64,000 bases of DNA from positions 62,001-126,000 of the forward strand of contig CASHTG010000001.1 of the NCBI GenBank assembly GCA_949357655.1, read 5' to 3'. A program made the position numbers and the translations under genes. The notes under the pieces are model-generated. The model was not told the DNA's origin, did no database searches, and saw only the letters and a list, made by a program, of their open reading frames with translations. This DNA is from Parascedosporium putredinis (Eukaryota; Ascomycota; Sordariomycetes; Microascales; Microascaceae). This document shows, one piece after another, positions 59,801 through 64,000 of the stretch. Position 1 is the first letter of the stretch; every line of letters starts with the position of its first letter.

Positions 59801-60720
59801 GGACCCCTTGGGCGTAGAACTCGGCGACGCCCTTCCCTTGATGCCTAGAGCCCGTCGGGGAGGTAAACCCAGAGATCATTCGCCCACGAGTTTCCGAGGG
59901 TGTCGGCAATCATTCTTGCATCCTTAATGGCTCGGGCCGCGGTTTCGGAAGGAAATGCGGAGGTGGGCGCCGTTCCTCCCCTTCAAAAATACATATACCG
60001 CAATGGCGGTTCGGCGTCCTTCCCCGCACCGTCTTTGATGTCCAGTATCACAAAGCAAGGGAAAGCTTCCTTTACTCCTAGGTCTCTCGCATCACTCAAC
60101 GCGATGGATGGGACATTCTGCACTTTTGACAAATCGTTCCGTCTGGAGGAGCCGCCCATTGACCAATCCCCAGGCCCACAGACCTAGTCATTGACAAGTC
60201 CACTCACATTTCGATGCCCAGACTAGGCTAGCTTCTTCCCCGGGACCGGGGATCTGTACCACTGTCCATGCGCGCCCTGCTTGGGGCAAGTCGTGCCCGC
60301 CTTTCCACTGCACGCCCTTTCGTTTGCACGCGAGCTTATGCCGCCTCTCTAGTTTATTCCTCCTCGCCTCCCTCGGCCGGATCTTCTCGAGCGATTCCTC
60401 CTTCGGATTGCCGGCTAGAGCTACCTTGAGAACTGAAAAATCGTCGAGAGTTTGGCAATTAGTAATACACAAAGGAGAGAGGGGATCGCAACTCTGAACT
60501 GAGGCCCATAGCTAGTGACACGCTCGATACACAAGCAAAGGAGTTCATAATGCGTGCGTCTGTCCAGGGCTTTCAACTTTACATTTCCCCGTCCCACGCC
60601 CCGCGGGTTACTCTGGCCGCCAAGACCCTCACCTCTCAATGACTTGGTTAAGTGTTTCGCTGCGCACCGCCTCTACCCACCCTCTCTCCCTCAACCGAAA
60701 CCAAAACCTTAAAAAACCAC
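56833..60720. other. Gene-poor intergenic region
   Basis: These 3.9 kb begin with the 3' flank of the transcription factor (T/C-rich 57600-57780) and end with the promoter of the MFS gene. Short frames (59279-59848, 59900-60187) have no recognisable features. Confidence 0.5.
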
Positions 60721-62190
60721 CATGGTAGGAAACCTACTGAGGCCCCGAGCCCGTGTACGGAGAAGATCGCCAGCCGCGACGGGATAGATGAGCGCACCTC
60801 AGATGTAGGCGACGAGTCTACGCCAGCGTCTCCGGCGACTGACGATGACACCAACTATCCGGACGGAGGGCTTGTGGCCTGGATGCAGGTGCTTTCCAGT
60901 CATCTTATGAACTGTCTTGCATGGGGGTATGCCTCTGCCTTCGGTGTCTACCAGCTATACTACACCGAAACCATGAAGTTACCTCGGTCTCAAATTTCTT
61001 GGATCGGCTCCATCCAGATCGCAATCACTTTCGCCACATGTACTGTGTCTGGCCGTCTCTCGGACGCTGGCTACAACAGGGCCACTGTGATTGGAGGCTC
61101 CACTCTCGCCGTGTTTGGAACGGCCATGACAAGCCTGGCCACGGAGTATTGGCAAATCCTCCTTGCCCAAGGCATTTGCACAGGAATAGGTTTAGGTTTG
61201 CTCTTTATGCCAGGCGTAGCTGTTGTCAGCTCCTACTTTTATAAGAGGCGATCTTTTGCCCTCGCCATGGCAGCGACGGGCACCGGATCTGGAAGCGTCA
61301 TCTTCCCCGCCACTGTCCAATACTTGATACCCCGGATCGGCTTTCCCTGGGCAGTGAGATGCGCCGCACTGGTCGCGCTAGTTATCTGCGCCCTCTCTCT
61401 CGCTCTTCTTAGGCCGAGGCTCAAGCCGCGAAGGTCTGGCCCTTTAGTGGAGTGGGAGGCCTTCAAAGAGCCGGCTTATGTCCTGTTTACCCTGGGGACC
61501 TTTTTCTTGTTTTGGGCTCTCTATTTTGGGTTCTTTTATGTAAGTAAACTTGATCTTTCTCTCGTCATTTGCCGGTGCGCGTGGGCTAGCGCAGCTTCGT
61601 AGCCGTTTTTTCCCTTCGTCTTTCTCAACATATACGTTGTCGTCCTTTGAAAGGACTCGATATTAACTAGGGATCAGATCAATACGTATGCCCGCGAAGA
61701 GATTGGTTTCACATCAACTAAGTCGGTGGAACTTCTGCTCATCACTAATGCCATGAGCATTCCGGCCCGACCTGTGGTTGGATACTTGGCCGATAATGTC
61801 CTGGGTCCGCTGAACACCGTGATATGTGCCACCGCGATACTAGGCTGCATGTTCTTCGCGTGGATAGGAGTTACCACCAAAACGGGCATCTACGTCTTCT
61901 GCGTCTTCTTCGGCCTCTCCAATGGGGCTGCTCAGGGCGTGTTCGGAGGCGCGCTGACAAGCTTGACCTCGGATCCCCGCAAGATGGGCACAAGATTTGG
62001 TATGGTCGCCACCCTCCTCGGGCTCGCTGCGTTGGCGGGGCCACCGACCGCCGGCGCTATCATTGATAGATCAGGCGGAGAGTATCTCGGCGCCCAACTC
62101 TGGGGCGCCATCGTCATACTTGCCGGGGCGGCTACGATTGGGGCGTCCCGTGTTTCCATTACAGGATGGAGGCTCAAGGCAAAAGTCTAG
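60721..62190 (+). CDS. Monocarboxylate-transporter-like MFS protein
   Basis: This is a fungal MCT/MCH-type major facilitator with about 12 helices in the plasma or organelle membrane. The N-terminal tail leads to the typical YPDGGLVAWMQV motif before TM1 and SAFGVYQLYY; later come QISWIGSIQIAITF and GRLSDAGYNRATVIGG. The intron is 61540-61677, joining FGFFY to INTYAREEIGFTSTKSVELL. The C-terminal half has MSIPARPVVGYLADNVLGPL and ends WRLKAKV. The best start context is ccaccATGG at 60721, but it needs one more G (ATGGGTAGG) to read MGRKPTEAPSPCTEK in frame; the frame without correction opens at 60652. The substrate is unknown. Confidence 0.85.
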
Positions 62191-62452
62191 GGTGGATTGA
62201 GAGGAGTTGAAAGCTAGAAGCACACGCTACGCCGTATGTTAAAAAACTACTACACACAGGGGAAAAGGAAAGAAAAAGGAGTCTGGAAACGAGGTAAGAG
62301 TGGCAGGGACTGAGGCTTCCGTCCGGGTCTCCAGCCTGGTGTTTGGGACATTGGAGATCGTAACTTCCTAGCGATTGGGAGGGGAGAGTGAAAGGGTGAG
62401 GTTATTGATACCAGCAAGGCGAATAGGACATCATGGCTTGAATGAAGGGTTT

Positions 62453-63577
62453 TCATTCTGCGGTGTGAGGTTTCGGGAGTATCTGGGCAACCAGGTCTGC
62501 AATCTGGTGCCCATCTTGCCAGGCAAAGTCATGTTCTCCTCGAATAAGGGTGAGATCGGTCTTAAAACCCTCTGCTACTAGGTGGTCTACCATGGCGGTG
62601 GTTTCGCGGTCGCCATCAACCAAGGTATCATCGGTCGAGTATGATAGAAGTGCCAGTCGTTCCCCGTCCATCGACCGGCAAGGCTCGCTTTGAGGGGCGC
62701 GGCATCATTCCACTTGGAGTGATCGGGGCCAAGAGCGCCCTCCACCATGGGGATGTATGGGCCACCATGGCGATAGGCAAAATCATAAAACTCGTAGATA
62801 CCTGCGATACCTAAGATGGAAGCAGGGAGCGGGAGTGCGCCGGCTTCGGTAGGCTGGGCTGCTGGGGAGGTAAATCCCTTCGTCGCTTGGTCTCCCATTA
62901 GGAGCTGGAAAGCCAAGGTGGCACCGACTGAATGGCCCACAAGGATATACCTATCTCGCATGTTGAACTTGGCATCAAGGTAGCGGAGAGCGAGGCAGAT
63001 GTCTCGGATGTGATCCGGATGCTTCGCGCACCGGAGCCTGTCCGCGGGGGTAGAGGAGGGGTCCTGAGCATGGTTAGGATGGCTGGAGAGGCGGTAGTCG
63101 AGGCTGGCAAACCCTCGAATGGCTGGCCGCAGCATGGGGTGGGACGAAAGCAAGGCCTCAATCGTCGGGAGGAAATCTTGGTACGTGTTGGAGGGGTCCC
63201 TCCATGCACCACCATGGATGAAGCTAGTAATGAACATATGAGCATGACTATCGGCTCATCACGAGCAAAAGGAAATGCATGTTCGCCTCCACCTAACACA
63301 AGAAAAAACTCCTTTGCCCGGCATCGCACCCAGCCGAACCCGGGCTCCTGAACCAACCCCGGTAGCTCCAATTGTCCCACGCTCATGAAGGGTGGGGGAT
63401 GGGAGTTTCAGCCCGGGTATGGGAAGATGGGGGTTAGATTAATTGATCCCACACTTACACGATCCAGCGAGCTGCAGGGCCTAGCACCACCGAGCTCGGA
63501 AACTCCCAAGTTGCCAATCTTTGGAGCTCGTGCTCGTGGGAGTAGTTGTGAAGAGTGAAGACAAGCCCGTCGGCCAT
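62453..63577 (-). CDS. bna7: Kynurenine formamidase (Bna7)
   Basis: This is an alpha/beta-hydrolase that converts N-formyl-kynurenine to kynurenine in tryptophan breakdown and de novo NAD synthesis. Exon 1 is 63459-63577 (MADGLVFTLHNYSHEHELQR, ending AARWIV) and the intron is 63224-63458. Exon 2 carries the oxyanion motif FIHGGAWRD, HPDHIRDICLALRYLD and the nucleophile elbow GHSVGA. It continues ILGIAGIYEFYDFAYRHGG and the acid/base region SYSTDDTLVD and GEHDFAW. One missing base near 62671 shifts the frame between LAGR and MDGERLALLSYSTDD. Length (about 295 residues) fits the family. It converges on the MFS gene with 262 bp between stops. Confidence 0.93.
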
Positions 63578-64000
63578 GGTTTTGGATACAAGAATATTGA
63601 CTGAGAGAAAAGTGGTTGGTTCGATGTGCCGGAATTCGCACAAGGTTGGGGGTGATGGCTTCAAAGGCCGACCCAGCCTAGGGAGGCGATGGAATTAAAT
63701 TTTCTGTACCGTACCCAGGTAGAGTTAGCATGAAGCTGAACCAGGTCAAGTGGGTTGCCTGAAACCGACGGCCGTTTCTGAGGGGAGCAAGAAAGAGAGT
63801 TAATACTTGTAGCCTTTCCAAGTGATTATTACGCTCCTTGGCTATGACAAGTGCGTGAGGGGCAATTTGATGAGGCACGATTGGGCGTTGGGGTGGGATG
63901 TCTAGCCTTGCGATTTTGTCCCGCACGCGCTCTCACACTTGGTTGACTGATCCTGATCCTTTGAGTCGGTTCAATGGCGGGGTCTAGCCCTGAGATAGAA
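63578..64000. other. Region upstream of bna7 at the window edge
   Basis: This is the presumed bna7 promoter. The open frame at 63678-63926 on the minus strand has no recognisable feature; nothing else is supported. Confidence 0.5.

Noticed and set aside
1..64000. Genome-wide programmed frameshifting as an explanation of the frame breaks
   Set aside because: No common slippery heptamer or downstream structure recurs. Breaks sit at varied homopolymers, most with missing bases, which fits sequence error better.

Overview
The window is nuclear DNA of a filamentous ascomycete (Pezizomycotina, probably Eurotiomycetes; that placement is inference from protein resemblance). Evidence: short GT-AG introns with CTAAC/CTGAC-type branch sites, long pyrimidine-rich leaders, 2-4 kb between genes, and one-to-one matches to fungal single-copy housekeeping genes. 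I recognise about 17 protein genes, no convincing RNA gene and no CRISPR.

Layout. 0-8 kb: 3' end of calcineurin A (+), then the large TFIIIC B-block-binding subunit (-) and a small basic protein (-). 8-13 kb: mitochondrial dynamin Mgm1 (+) facing a Zrg17-type zinc transporter (-). 13.4-14.5 kb: an AT-rich 1.1 kb element with terminal inverted repeats, a 5-bp target duplication and a core made of consecutive hairpins. 15-27 kb: a two-TM fungal protein (+), the MYND protein samB/Mub1 (+), ribosome-biogenesis factor Ebp2 (-), a tiny repeat protein (-) and Aim6-like phosphodiesterase (-). 31-39 kb: glutamine amidotransferase Dug3 (+), a cystinosin-like PQ-loop transporter (-) and the mitochondrial aspartate/glutamate carrier (-). 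43-45.4 kb: mitotic cyclin B (-). 45.4-54.5 kb: about 9 kb without a recognisable gene. 54.5-56.8 kb: transcription factor with a C-terminal Zn2Cys6 cluster (+). 60.7-63.6 kb: monocarboxylate-type MFS transporter (+) converging on kynurenine formamidase BNA7 (-).

Two points deserve most attention. First, the 58-residue gene at 24216-24392 (-) has 16-residue repeats each built around a CaaX-like tetrapeptide and ends in C-S-V-M. That is the architecture of a multi-copy farnesylated mating-pheromone precursor. Second, nearly every conserved gene is interrupted by single-base shifts. Most look like one base missing from a homopolymer run, and the protein continues perfectly in the next frame. 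I read this as residual sequencing/assembly error, not gene death. Gene spans below therefore bridge the shifts, and the positions are listed.

The genes are mostly unlinked housekeeping functions. The only plausible functional neighbours are Dug3 (glutathione breakdown) and the cystinosin-like transporter (vacuolar cystine export), which are convergent.
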